Shown: positions 1-9,924, counted from the first letter of the stretch. The stretch: DNA of 64,000 bases from Tunturiibacter empetritectus (GCF_014201375.1 NZ_JACHDZ010000001.1:785206-849205), one strand, 5' to 3'. Numbers and translations: made by a program. The notes: generated from the sequence alone by a model not told the origin.

Positions 1-793
1 CCCATGAGCCGTCGTAGAGACTGACGTTTTTTGCGCCGGCGAGCGAGAGGCCGAGGGCGATGACGGCAGCGGTGACTCCGGAGCCGCAGGTGGTGGTGAT
101 GGGTTGGTGGAGGTCTACTTTTTTTGCGGCGAAGAGTTGCTGAAGTTTGTCTGCGGGTTTGAGGCGGCCGTCTTCCAGGAGTTCGGTGAAGGGGATGCTG
201 GTGGCTCCGGGCATGTGGCCGGAGGAGAGGTTGGGGCGTGGCTCGGGGGCTGTGCCGTTGAAGCGGGCTGCGGAGCGGGCGTCGAGGATTTGTTGGTGGG
301 TGGTGAGTTGTTCTTTGAGTTGGGCGAGGTTCTTTACGGCTTCGTGGTTGAGGTTGGCTTGGAAGGTGGCGGGTGCGCGGTGGGCGGGGCCGGATTCTGT
401 TGGGAGGCCGGCTTCGGTCCAGGCGCGGAGGCCGCCGTCGAGGAGGTAGACGTTCTTCGCGCCCATCGTGCGGAGCATCCACCAGGCTCGGGGGGCGGAG
501 AAGACACTTTCTTGCTCGTAGATGACGATGGTGGCGTTGTCGGCGATGCCGAGAGTGGACATGCTGCGAGAGAAGGCTTCGGCTGTGGGCAGCATATGGG
601 GGAGAGGGCTGGAGTGGTCGGAGAGGTCTTCGATGTCGAAGAAGAGGGCGCCGGGGATGTGCTTGTCGAGGTAGCGGGCGCGGGTGTCGATGGGTGGGGT
701 GACGCCGACGGGAGGGAGGGTGGCGTCGAGGATGATAGTGTTGGGATCCTGGAGGCGAGGGGACAGCCATTCGGGGGTGACTAGGGGATTCAT
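1..793 (-). CDS. sseA: 3-mercaptopyruvate sulfurtransferase / rhodanese family, C-terminus cut by window edge
   Basis: Two-domain rhodanese-type sulfurtransferase, read on the minus strand from an ATG at 791-793; about 264 codons are present and the last few lie beyond base 1. The N-terminal domain carries the family signature LLDGG followed by RAW. The C-terminal domain ends in the active-site loop CGSGVT, the six-residue loop typical of mercaptopyruvate sulfurtransferases. Such enzymes move sulfur from mercaptopyruvate or thiosulfate to acceptors such as cyanide or thioredoxin. No signal peptide is visible, so it is probably cytoplasmic. It stands divergent to the TonB receptor gene. Sure of the family, less of the natural substrate. 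Confidence 0.9.
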   Translation of the reverse strand, partial: MNPLVTPEWLSPRLQDPNTIILDATLPPVGVTPPIDTRARYLDKHIPGALFFDIEDLSDHSSPLPHMLPTAEAFSRSMSTLGIADNATIVIYEQESVFSAPRAWWMLRTMGAKNVYLLDGGLRAWTEAGLPTESGPAHRAPATFQANLNHEAVKNLAQLKEQLTTHQQILDARSAARFNGTAPEPRPNLSSGHMPGATSIPFTELLEDGRLKPADKLQQLFAAKKVDLHQPITTTCGSGVTAAVIALGLSLAGAKNVSLYDGSW

Positions 794-840
794 GAGACTA
801 GATTACTGTGTGGGTGGCTGAGGAAGGGGTGGAGGGCAAG

Positions 841-890
841 TGTGGTCGTCCTTCGGCGATGCTTACATCTGAAGAATCGAGATATGGCAC
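841..890 (+). repeat. Dispersed ~50-bp intergenic repeat, copy 1
   Basis: Contains GGTCGTCCTTCGGCGATGC, then ACATCT and ATCGAGATATGGC. The same ordered blocks recur at 3300-3350 and 3881-3930, always just outside a gene. The first block is a small inverted repeat around TTCG. Here it lies between the divergent sulfurtransferase and TonB receptor genes, inside what would be an over-extended N-terminus of the receptor reading frame. Confidence 0.7.
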
Positions 891-981
891 TCGGCGAGGT
901 CGGACGCCGACGGATAATAAGCTTGGGTTCAGCGATGTGCGTTTTTGTGCGCCTGAATGGGATAGGCCCCGGGGTGCTTCC

Positions 982-3294
982 ATGAAGAGATGGGTCATTG
1001 CAATCTGTTTCGTTGCGCTGCCTGCGCTAGGTCAGGTAAATAACGGCGAATTGCATGTGGCGGTCACGGATCCGTCGGGCCATCCTGTGAAGACATCAGT
1101 TGCTGTGACGAGTACGGGGAATCAGTATGCCAATACGCTGAGCACGGACGCTTCGGGGAGGGTGGCAGTGAAGACGCTGCCTTACGGGCTTTACGTGATT
1201 CGCGTGCAGGAGCCTGGATTCAGCGCGGCGGTGCGGGCAGTTGAGGTGAGGTCGCCGATTCCTGCCGAGTGCAGTATTCCGCTTGAGATTGCACAGGTGG
1301 CGACGTCGGTCACGGTGGAGGATTCGGATACGTTGATCGATCCTCATAGCTCGTCTTCGATTATGCAGATTGGTTCGAAGCAGATTGAGGAGCGATTGAT
1401 TTCGCTGCCGGGTAGGTCCGTGCAGGATCTGGTGAACTCGCAGCCTGGCTGGCTGTATGAGGGGAATGCGGTGTTGCATCCTCGCGGGTCGGAGTACCAG
1501 ACGCAGTTTGTGATTGATGGAATTCCACTGACGGATAATCGCTCGCCCCGCTTTGGCCCTGAGGTTGAAGCGGATGATGTGAATTCAATGAGTATCTATA
1601 CGGCGGGTTTTCCGGCGGAGTATGGGCGGAAGATGGGTGGCGTCGTCGAGATCAATACGAAGAGAGAGACAAACGCCGGACTGCATGGGCAATTTGTTCT
1701 CTACGGTGGCAGCTATGACACGGCGGCTGGGTTTGGTCATGTGCAGGATGTCTGGGGTAAGAACACGTTAGGTGGAACGGCATCGGGTAGTATGACCAGC
1801 CGCTACCTGAATCCTGTGGTTCCGGAGAACTTTACGAATAAGGGAACCACGGGGCACTTTTCTGTCAGGTACGAGCGTGATTTTACGGAGAGGGATCGGT
1901 TGAGTGCGACGGTGCGGCACGAACTTTCGCGCTTTCTCATTCCGAATGAATTGCTGCAGCAGACTGCGGGACAGGTGCAGAACGGCGATAACTTTGAGAC
2001 CTTGGGGGCGATGAGTTATCAACATATTTTTTCGCCGGTGATGCTGGGGACTCTTGCCGGCATGGTGAGGGATAACGCGAATAACCTCTATTCCAATGAG
2101 GATTCGACGCCGATTGTCGCTTTTCAACATAACTATTTCCGCGAGGGATACTTCAAGGGAACTTTGTCTGTCCACCACGGCAACCAGGAGTGGAAGGGTG
2201 GGGTTGAGTCGGACGCGACGTTTCTTCATGAACAGTTCAATTACAGGATTACTGATCCTGATCAGTTTGATGAGGGGACGCCGAATCCGCTCTCGTTTGC
2301 GGAGCAGCGGCCTGACCTGGAGCAATCTGCTTTTGTTGAGGACCTGGTCCGGTTGGGAGAGTGGACTGTCAGTGCGGGCCTGCGGTGGGATCATTATCAG
2401 CTGCTGTTGAATCAGAGTGCATTTAGTCCGCGGCTGTCGGTTGGGCGGTATCTGCCTAAGGCGAACATGGTTCTTCATGCGGCTTATGACCGTGTCTTTC
2501 AGACGCCTTCGTTTGAAAATATTCTGCTGTCCAGCTCTCCGCAGGTCGCTTCGCTGAACCCTCGTTTTTTGAGATTGCCGGTGCAGCCTTCGAAAGGGAA
2601 CTACTACGAGGGCGGACTTATCAAGGGTTTCTCTGAAAAGCTGCGGGTTAGTGTGAACTTCTATCGCCGCGATGCCAGGAACTTTGCCGATGATGATCAG
2701 CTTTTGAATACGGGAGTCAGTTATCCCATCGCGTTTGATAAGGCTGTTATCTATGGCGCCGAGGGGAAGCTGGATGTTGTTCAGTGGGGCAAGCTTACCG
2801 GTTTTGTCAGCTACTCCTACATGGTGGGGAACGCGTGGTTTCCGGTTACTGGCGGGCTCTTTCTTGGCGACGATGCCGGTAACGCAGAGAGTGAGTTGGC
2901 GGGGCACTTTCCGGTTTCGCAGGACCAGCGCAATACGTTGCGGACGCGATTCAAGTATGAGTTGATGCCGCGGTTGTGGGTTGCGGGTGGGCTGACCTTT
3001 GGATCAGGTTTGCCGTTTGAGTATGGAGGGACGGAGGAGATGGCGCTGGCTCAATATGGGCCGCAGGTGGTCGATCGGCTTAACTTTGAGCGCGGGCGGG
3101 TTGATCCGGCGTTGGCTGTCAGTGCCTCGGTGGGGGCGGACCTGATCAAGTCGGAGAAGTGTGTGATGCGGATTCAGGTGGATGGGGACAACTTGAATAA
3201 TCGGCTGAATGTGCTTGACTTTGGAGGGCTGTTTTCGGGGAATGCGATTGCGCCGGGGCGTAGTGTCTATGCACGGCTGTCGGTTAGTTTTTAG
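982..3294 (+). CDS. TonB-dependent receptor with N-terminal carboxypeptidase-regulatory domain
   Basis: Outer-membrane beta-barrel transporter of 770 residues. The ATG at 982 is chosen because it begins a clear signal peptide (MKRWVIAICFVALPALGQ); the frame is open further upstream, but that stretch contains a dispersed repeat. After the signal come an Ig-like carboxypeptidase-regulatory domain (about residues 20-105), a plug domain (about 125-240, with FVIDGIPLTDN) and a barrel of alternating aromatic strands ending in a C-terminal phenylalanine (RLSVSF), as outer-membrane barrels do. Members of this class take up iron chelates, vitamins or glycans through TonB energy. Nothing nearby fixes the substrate. 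Confidence 0.88.
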   Translation: MKRWVIAICFVALPALGQVNNGELHVAVTDPSGHPVKTSVAVTSTGNQYANTLSTDASGRVAVKTLPYGLYVIRVQEPGFSAAVRAVEVRSPIPAECSIPLEIAQVATSVTVEDSDTLIDPHSSSSIMQIGSKQIEERLISLPGRSVQDLVNSQPGWLYEGNAVLHPRGSEYQTQFVIDGIPLTDNRSPRFGPEVEADDVNSMSIYTAGFPAEYGRKMGGVVEINTKRETNAGLHGQFVLYGGSYDTAAGFGHVQDVWGKNTLGGTASGSMTSRYLNPVVPENFTNKGTTGHFSVRYERDFTERDRLSATVRHELSRFLIPNELLQQTAGQVQNGDNFETLGAMSYQHIFSPVMLGTLAGMVRDNANNLYSNEDSTPIVAFQHNYFREGYFKGTLSVHHGNQEWKGGVESDATFLHEQFNYRITDPDQFDEGTPNPLSFAEQRPDLEQSAFVEDLVRLGEWTVSAGLRWDHYQLLLNQSAFSPRLSVGRYLPKANMVLHAAYDRVFQTPSFENILLSSSPQVASLNPRFLRLPVQPSKGNYYEGGLIKGFSEKLRVSVNFYRRDARNFADDDQLLNTGVSYPIAFDKAVIYGAEGKLDVVQWGKLTGFVSYSYMVGNAWFPVTGGLFLGDDAGNAESELAGHFPVSQDQRNTLRTRFKYELMPRLWVAGGLTFGSGLPFEYGGTEEMALAQYGPQVVDRLNFERGRVDPALAVSASVGADLIKSEKCVMRIQVDGDNLNNRLNVLDFGGLFSGNAIAPGRSVYARLSVSF

Positions 3295-3299
3295 TTGGA

Positions 3300-3350
3300 G
3301 AACGGTCGTTCTTCGGACGATGCCCACATCTTAATATCGAGATATGGCCC
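3300..3350 (+). repeat. Dispersed ~50-bp intergenic repeat, copy 2
   Basis: Begins right after the TonB receptor stop codon. Blocks: AACGGTCGTTCTTCGGACGA, TGCCCACATCTTAAT and ATCGAGATATGGC. It is the best-formed copy of the family also seen at 841 and 3881. The start is a hairpin (GTCGT/CTTCGG/ACGAT), so it could fold at the 3' end of the receptor mRNA. Confidence 0.7.
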
Positions 3351-3406
3351 CGGCTAATGCTGTCGACGAGGGGTAGGTATAAGATTCTCCGTCAAAGGAG
3401 AAACTC

Positions 3407-3865
3407 ATGGTACGTCGATTATTTCTGTCACGATTTGCGCAATTGGCGGCTCTTCCCTTCACTTTTGGTGGTCGTTCGCTTGTGGGGCAAGCTCCGCACA
3501 AGACGCTGAAGATCATGATGAAGAGCGCGTGGGGTTCCGACGATCCGACCAAGGCGGGGTTTCCCTTTCTGCATGGGCTGGCGCTCGCGGAAGCTGGACA
3601 CGAGGTGCAGTTTTTCCTGCTGGGGGAGGCAGTTGGATTAATGCGAAAGACGCTTGCGAATGCAGTTACGCCAGTTGGATGGCCGCCTGTGGGGGAGACG
3701 CTGGATAAGCTCGCCGCGAAGCATATTCAGATCTACGCTTGTGGGACGTGCTCCCGTGCCAGAGGAGTGACTGAGGGGGATCTGAATAACTATGGGGCGA
3801 AGTTTGGTAACCCGACGATATTTGTGTCGCTGGTGGAGTGGGCGGATCGGGTGATCACGGAGTAG
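3407..3865 (+). CDS. DsrE-family protein, probably exported
   Basis: Protein of 152 residues preceded by a strong ribosome site (AAAGGAG, 7 nt before ATG). The N-terminus VRRLFLSRFAQLAAL resembles a twin-arginine signal, although the hydrophobic stretch is short. The rest fits the DsrE/DsrF-like fold: a lysine-rich first strand (KTLKIMMKSAWG), a middle region HEVQFFLLGEAVGLM, and the conserved cysteine region YACGTCSRARGV where family members carry the reactive cysteine. DsrE-like proteins take part in sulfur relay or persulfide binding. It stands alone between repeats; its partner is unknown. Confidence 0.72.
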   Translation: MVRRLFLSRFAQLAALPFTFGGRSLVGQAPHKTLKIMMKSAWGSDDPTKAGFPFLHGLALAEAGHEVQFFLLGEAVGLMRKTLANAVTPVGWPPVGETLDKLAAKHIQIYACGTCSRARGVTEGDLNNYGAKFGNPTIFVSLVEWADRVITE

Positions 3866-3880
3866 TGTCTGGAGGTTGAA

Positions 3881-3930
3881 GAGTGCGGTCGTCCTTCTGA
3901 CGATGCACCCGTGTCAAATCGAGATATGAC
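3881..3930 (+). repeat. Dispersed ~50-bp intergenic repeat, copy 3
   Basis: Third copy of the family at 841 and 3300: GCGGTCGTCCTTCTGACGATG, CACCCGTGTC and AATCGAGATATGAC. It lies between the convergent DsrE-like gene and the secreted hypothetical at 3959-4708. It is the most diverged copy. Confidence 0.62.
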
Positions 3931-3958
3931 GCACCCGCCGTGCCAATGAACGTAGAAA

Positions 3959-4708
3959 TTACGGCGGCATTTGCAAGTCGTGGATAACGTAGTCAGATGG
4001 CGGTCGATATTGCTTGGTATCAGGTTCTCCCAAATTGATGTCTATCAGCTCGTTTCTGGTGCTTCCGCTGCTTGGATCGTCGTTGGTTTCTAGAACCACG
4101 ATCTTCAGTTTAGGGCTGTACCAAATCTCGTGGACGACGATGTAGGGTTTGTCATTTTGATTCCGTCCAATAGCAACCGTATAGCTGCTGCGCGTGCCTT
4201 CGACGACGAGGCCTTGAATATTTCTCGTGCCTAGTTTTTCGACTCCTGTATTTGAAGTGTTCGCCTGTTCATTGCACGGGCACGCGGTCTCCAAAGCATC
4301 CCGTTTCAGATCGCTTTGAGGCCAGTGAATAATCTTCGCTTCTTTTGAGGTCGAATCCCACTTTGTTTTGGTGTTCGCAACCGGATCGTCTATTCGATAC
4401 AGCATTTCACTCCCAAGAATACTTTTGTTTCCTTCCAGGTATGTCCAGTGGCGCTCACCGGCGCTGAAAGTGCGTCCCTGTGAATCGCGTGCTTCGCTGC
4501 CACCTGATTCGTCACGTGTGAGAGTTCCATCGGCTTTCTTCGTATAGGAGATGAAATGCCGTTTCGCCGAGTAGGGAGCATCCAAAATCGGATAATCTGC
4601 GTTGTCTGAAGCAGACTTTTCGGGATGCGCGCTGGTCTGCGCGATAGCTGGGGACGCAGCTAGAATCCCGAGCAAAGGAAAGAGGACCAGAAGTCTGATC
4701 TGTGACAT
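3959..4708 (-). CDS. Hypothetical secreted protein
   Basis: A 249-residue protein that I do not recognise. A signal peptide is clear (MSQIRLLVLFPLLGILAASPAIA, cleavage after AIA/Q). The mature part is polar and rich in Ser, Thr and charged residues, and holds only two cysteines, close together (CPCNEQ, about residue 143), which could bind metal or form a disulfide. No membrane segment follows the signal, so it is likely periplasmic or released. It runs 25 bases upstream of holA on the same strand with no obvious functional link. A small lineage-specific family is likely. Confidence 0.7.
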   Translation of the reverse strand: MSQIRLLVLFPLLGILAASPAIAQTSAHPEKSASDNADYPILDAPYSAKRHFISYTKKADGTLTRDESGGSEARDSQGRTFSAGERHWTYLEGNKSILGSEMLYRIDDPVANTKTKWDSTSKEAKIIHWPQSDLKRDALETACPCNEQANTSNTGVEKLGTRNIQGLVVEGTRSSYTVAIGRNQNDKPYIVVHEIWYSPKLKIVVLETNDDPSSGSTRNELIDINLGEPDTKQYRPPSDYVIHDLQMPP

Positions 4709-4733
4709 GGGGAGATATTACTGCTGCTAGATC

Positions 4734-6092
4734 TTAAAGTTCCATGGCGAATTGGTGGGTGGGGTCGTAGGGGGTGGGTTTGGGTTCGGTGGAGAGGTCT
4801 AGGATGAGGCGCTCGAGGACGAGGAGTTTGTTGGCGGGGGAGCTGCGGAGTTCGAGGTCGGCGCGGGCTACGAGGCGGATGGCGCGGGTGAGCTCGCGGC
4901 GGGATTTGTAGCGGCGGGCCTGCTTGATGAGGTCTTCGGCGGCGAAGGGGGGCATGCGGAAGCCCTGCCATAAGGCCTGCCAGATGGCGCGGGAGTCGCG
5001 CACGTTTTTCTCGGAGATGATGAGCATCTGGCGAAAGGTGCGGGCGAGCATGTAGAGATGGCCGATGGCGGCGTCTTCGCCACCGTCGGAGGCGTTGAGG
5101 AGACCGTGGAGGAGGAGGAGGGCGCGGGGGCGGTCCTTGGCGGAGATGGCGTCGGTGAGCTCGTAGAGGGAGCGCTGCTTGGCGGCGAGGACCATGGTTT
5201 CGACGTCGCCGAGGGTGACGCGGTTTTTGGTCAAGGGCTGGGCTGATGGGGTCGGTAGAAAAGCGGGTTGCTCCGCTGCGGCGGCAAGTGCTATGCCTCC
5301 GGTCGAAATGACGTCCTGACTTTGTGGCGCGGAGGAAGAGAACGGTCGAGCTTCGCTCGATACCCCACCCTTTGCCAAAGGCGCAAAGGATGGGGCACCC
5401 GCTTCTGCGGTCGGGAGGACGCCTTCTCTTGGTTGGGCGGTGGGGGCGCTGACGTAGAGGAGGAGCTTTTCGAACTCGCTGGCGATGAGCATCATGTCGG
5501 CGCCGAGGGAGTCGACGAGTTCGCGGGCGGCGTCGGGGTCGAATTTTATGTTGCGGGATTCGGCGGTGGTGGTGACCCATTTGATGGCGTCGTTTTCGTC
5601 TACACGGGCTAGTTCGACGGTGCCGCACCAGTCGCCGAGGGTCTCGCGGATCTTTTCGAAGCGCTCCTTGTCCTGGTAGTCCATCTTGCGGAGGTCGGTG
5701 GGGATGCGGAGGTGGTCGGCGACGAAGAGGAGGAGGGCTTGCGGGTTGGGGGAGCGGAAGTAGGCGTCGATGGCGGCGAATTCTTCTTTTTTGCTGGCGC
5801 GTCCGTAGAGGGTTTTGAGGTTGCGGACGAAGAGGACCTGGAAAGGCGCCATGAGGGAGGGGGTCTGGGCGCGGTCGAGGACCTCGAAGATGCCGGTTTC
5901 GGCGAGGTCGAGGTCGTGGAGGCAGAAGTCGCGGGTGTCTTCGGGTGCAAGGGTGGCGAGGACGGCTTTGCGGCAGCGGTCGTAGAGGAAGACCTCGTCG
6001 CCGACGAGAACGTAGGCGGGGCGGAGGGTAGCTGGGGAGGCGATCTCTGTGACGAAGCGATCGACGGAGGCGAAGGACTTGAGAGAGGCCAT
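4734..6092 (-). CDS. holA: DNA polymerase III delta subunit with a repeat-derived insertion
   Basis: Clamp-loader delta subunit of 452 residues; the family is usually about 340. The N-terminus PAYVLVGDEVFLYDRC and the segment ITLxDVE-like RVTLGDVETMV match HolA. The extra length is mostly one block: after EFEKLLLYV (residue 214) about 75 low-complexity residues follow before NRVTLGDVE (residue 290), and the DNA for this block consists of motifs otherwise found in intergenic repeats. Its ATG overlaps the lptE stop (ATGA), so the two are translationally coupled. The flanking domains look intact, so the enzyme is probably functional. Confidence 0.9.
   Translation of the reverse strand: MASLKSFASVDRFVTEIASPATLRPAYVLVGDEVFLYDRCRKAVLATLAPEDTRDFCLHDLDLAETGIFEVLDRAQTPSLMAPFQVLFVRNLKTLYGRASKKEEFAAIDAYFRSPNPQALLLFVADHLRIPTDLRKMDYQDKERFEKIRETLGDWCGTVELARVDENDAIKWVTTTAESRNIKFDPDAARELVDSLGADMMLIASEFEKLLLYVSAPTAQPREGVLPTAEAGAPSFAPLAKGGVSSEARPFSSSAPQSQDVISTGGIALAAAAEQPAFLPTPSAQPLTKNRVTLGDVETMVLAAKQRSLYELTDAISAKDRPRALLLLHGLLNASDGGEDAAIGHLYMLARTFRQMLIISEKNVRDSRAIWQALWQGFRMPPFAAEDLIKQARRYKSRRELTRAIRLVARADLELRSSPANKLLVLERLILDLSTEPKPTPYDPTHQFAMEL
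5228..5450. repeat. Composite intergenic-type repeat inserted in frame within holA
   Basis: On the plus strand it contains AACGGTCGAGCTTCGCTCGA, then the inverted pair CACCCTTTGCC / GGCGCAAAGG, then GGATGGGGCACCC, and separately CGGTCGAAATGACGTCC. GAACGGTCG also starts the repeat at 3300, and ATGGGGCACCC also ends the repeats at 47168 and 51338. The block has no stop codon in the holA frame and is translated as roughly residues 215-289. Confidence 0.75.
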
Positions 6093-6601
6093 CAGAACGA
6101 CTCCAGCATATCGCTTACGACGGCCTGGGCGAAGTCTTTTGCGACGCGGTTGACGGCGTGGTTATCTTCCTGGATGAAGCCGGAGAGGTCCTGGGTGGAC
6201 TGGTACTGCTCGCGGTAGACGAAGGCGTCGTTGCGGTAGAGGGTGTGGCCGTCGTGGGCGGTGAGGAGGACTTTGGCGGTGATGGTGATGAGGTAGCTGG
6301 AGGATTGGCCGGTGGCGCCGTCGTAGGTGAGGGGGGCGACGGTCTGGGTGAGGATGGTGCCGTGGAGGGTGGCGTCGGCGGAGTTCGAGTCGGAGGTGAG
6401 GATGTGGTAACGGGTGCGGGTGTTGAGCTCGCGGATGGTGGCCTGGGTGAAGGCCATCTCGGTGTGGAAGGCCTGGGCGTTGGTGGCGAAGACGGGGACG
6501 GCGAGGGTGCGGACGCTGGCGGGGATGTGGGTCGCGGAGCCGGCCTGGTGGTAGCCGCAGCCGGTGAGCGTGAGGAGAAGGATCGGGGTGAGGAGGCGCA
6601 T
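6092..6601 (-). CDS. lptE: LPS-assembly lipoprotein LptE
   Basis: Outer-membrane lipoprotein of 169 residues that would plug the LptD barrel and help insert lipopolysaccharide. The N-terminus has a lipobox (LTLTGC, Cys15) followed by GYHQAGSATHIPASVRTLAV, the usual LptE opening GYxxxG...P...I.V. The central region holds the beta strands typical of the family (TRYHILTSDSNSADATLHGT, VAPLTYDG). It starts the pair lptE-holA with a 4-base stop/start overlap, an arrangement common for these two genes. Confirms a Gram-negative envelope. Confidence 0.88.
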   Translation of the reverse strand: MRLLTPILLLTLTGCGYHQAGSATHIPASVRTLAVPVFATNAQAFHTEMAFTQATIRELNTRTRYHILTSDSNSADATLHGTILTQTVAPLTYDGATGQSSSYLITITAKVLLTAHDGHTLYRNDAFVYREQYQSTQDLSGFIQEDNHAVNRVAKDFAQAVVSDMLESF

Positions 6602-6639
6602 GCGTCTGTCTTCTATTGTCGCATTGGTGCGGTGGCAGG

Positions 6640-6822
6640 GTTTTTCTGCGGAAAAAAGTGGTGCGGTGGAAGATGGCGTTTTTATTGGGGGTTTTGAAAT
6701 TACGGTGTTTGGACGTGGTGTTTTGGTGATGAGAACGTGGTGGGATGCGTGGTGAATGTGGTGTTTTGGATGGTGAGTTTGAGGGTCGAAAAATGTGACA
6801 CGATTTTGAACTTTATTTTCAG
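6640..6822. repeat. G/T-rich dispersed intergenic repeat, copy 1
   Basis: Strand-asymmetric stretch full of GTGGTGTTTT words. It contains GATGAGAACGTGGTG and, further on, GTCGAAAAATGTGACACG and ATTTTGAACTTTATTTT. The same order of words occurs at 40226-40425 (GGTGAGAACGTGGTG, GTCCGATAAAAATACG, GTTTTGAAGTTTATTTT). It lies upstream of lptE and ends at the stop of the DUF4260 gene. Function unknown. Confidence 0.65.
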
Positions 6823-7193
6823 GGGATGTGCTGGAGGTGGGTGTTTTTGAAGAAGGTGGGGTATTTGAGGCCGAAGCCGAGCAGACGGTCGAGGGCGATG
6901 TGGGCGATCCAGATGAGGGCGATGGCGGGGGCCGCTTGCCATTGCAGGAGATAGCCTGCGAAGAGAAGGGCGATGGGGAGCCAGAGGGTGTGGACGAGGT
7001 TGTAGGTTGCGGCGCCGAGGCGGGGGTTTAGGAGGTAGCCGAACATGAAGAGATCGGGAGCGAGGAAGAGGATGGCGAAGAGAAGCCAGCTGTAGTGGAG
7101 ATGCTGGTAGAGGAAGAGGGCGGCGGCGAGGAGGGAGGCTTCTTCGATGCGGAGGAGGATGGATGGCCGGGTGAGCATGAGTGTTTTATACAT
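6819..7193 (-). CDS. DUF4260-family membrane protein
   Basis: Small integral membrane protein, 124 residues from the ATG at 7191-7193 (a second ATG at 7176-7178 would give 119). It has about four hydrophobic helices: EEASLLAAALFLYQHLHYSW, FAILFLAPDLFMFGYLL, LVHTLWLPIALLFAGYLL and APAIALIWIAHIALDRLLGFGLKYP. The end IAHIALDRLLGFGLKY is diagnostic of DUF4260. The function is not known. The frame continues upstream, but that part reads through intergenic repeats and is not credible coding sequence. Confidence 0.82.
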   Translation of the reverse strand: MYKTLMLTRPSILLRIEEASLLAAALFLYQHLHYSWLLFAILFLAPDLFMFGYLLNPRLGAATYNLVHTLWLPIALLFAGYLLQWQAAPAIALIWIAHIALDRLLGFGLKYPTFFKNTHLQHIP

Positions 7194-7224
7194 TGTTGCT
7201 GGGGAGATGTTCGATGCGGCATGA

Positions 7225-7470
7225 CAGAGCAAACGCAGATCCCCTTCGGGGATGACAGCAGAAAAGCTAAAGGCAAAAGCAAAAGCAAAAGCAGAGACAG
7301 ACAGGCAAAGGCTCGTTGGTTGAAAGATCCGCAAGGTTGTTGTTGGCGGGCTTCTTCGGGATACTTCACTGCGTTCAGGATGACAGCAAGAGCAACGGCA
7401 ACGGCGTGCTGCGCGCACGGCGCGATCTGCCATCGAGGCTGACGCGCCTTCGGCGCCATATTTTTCTGGT
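7225..7470. repeat. Intergenic repeat cluster with AAAAGC tracts
   Basis: The 7194-7556 gap between the DUF4260 gene and ftsH holds a hairpin ATCCCCTTCGGGGAT, a run of AAAAGC units at about 7265-7292, then CTTCACTGCGTTCAGGATGAC at about 7365-7385 and further short GCAACGGC units. Similar combinations (ATCCTTC...TTCAGGATGACA next to AGCAAAA or CAACAG units) occur at 21918, 51520 and 63610. Inverse translation gives the leucine- or phenylalanine-rich false proteins typical of such repeats. Confidence 0.65.
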
Positions 7471-7481
7471 GTGGGGAAAGG

Positions 7482-7508
7482 AAATGGCAGCCTTTGCGGC
7501 TGCCATTT
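7482..7508. terminator. Hairpin terminator downstream of ftsH
   Basis: Perfect 11-bp stem AAATGGCAGCC / GGCTGCCATTT with a 5-base loop. It lies 49 bases after the ftsH stop on the minus strand. The T tract is longer on the plus-strand side (ATTTTTTC), so it may work in both directions. Confidence 0.75.
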
Positions 7509-7556
7509 TTTCATTGCTTTGTTTGTTACTTCGCTGCTCGCTTGCTTTCCAGCTTG

Positions 7557-9476
<1,920 letters not shown>

Positions 9477-9795
9477 TCGAATTTCCTCATTTTTCTAGTC
9501 TGCAGCGGCCTCAAAATCGACTGGCGCTTGTCAGACCCGTCTTCGCAAGCGAAGACATACTACGGTTAGACGACGACGGTGAGGGAAGGTTCTGTGCTGT
9601 GGGATGACCCTGATTGTCAGCAAAAAGCCCTGCCTCGGTCAAGTAGTTAGATTCTACTCTTGGTCTCGGGGATTCGTGGGTTTGGAGCTGGAAATAATGA
9701 TGTGACTTTAGGGTGATGGGGGATGGGGTGGTTTGGGGGTGTTCGTGCTCGATTGGGTATGACCCGGCAGGTTGCGGAGAGGATAAAAAGCATAC

Positions 9796-9900
9796 CCCAG
9801 GGGCTAAAGCCCCTCTTCTGTGGTGGCTAGAGAGACCCAAGGCTAAAGCCTTGGGGTACCTAGGGGCAAAGGCAAGACGGTACCTAGAGGTAAAAGCACG
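9796..9900. repeat. Paired palindromes in the ftsH-tilS gap
   Basis: Two near-perfect palindromes share a core: AGGGGCTAAAGCCCCT (9799-9814) and CCCAAGGCTAAAGCCTTGGG (9836-9855), followed by CCTAGGGGCAAAGGCAAGACGG and a similar unit. They look like dispersed REP-type sequence rather than a gene. The rest of the gap (9477-9795) shows no gene that I can support; it must hold the ftsH promoter. Confidence 0.6.
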
Positions 9901-9924
9901 ACTAAGACGCACGAGATTAGCTGG

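Noticed and set aside
104-784. Plus-strand 226-residue open frame
   Set aside because: Exact antisense of the sulfurtransferase; Gly/Glu/Val-rich composition typical of shadow frames in GC-rich DNA.
841-981. N-terminal extension of the first TonB receptor from 808
   Set aside because: The extension lies in a dispersed repeat and would bury the signal peptide; ATG 982 is the sensible start.
9511-9912. Minus-strand 133-residue frame in the ftsH-tilS gap
   Set aside because: Translates the palindromic repeats; no ribosome site, no family, Ser/Pro/Arg-rich composition.
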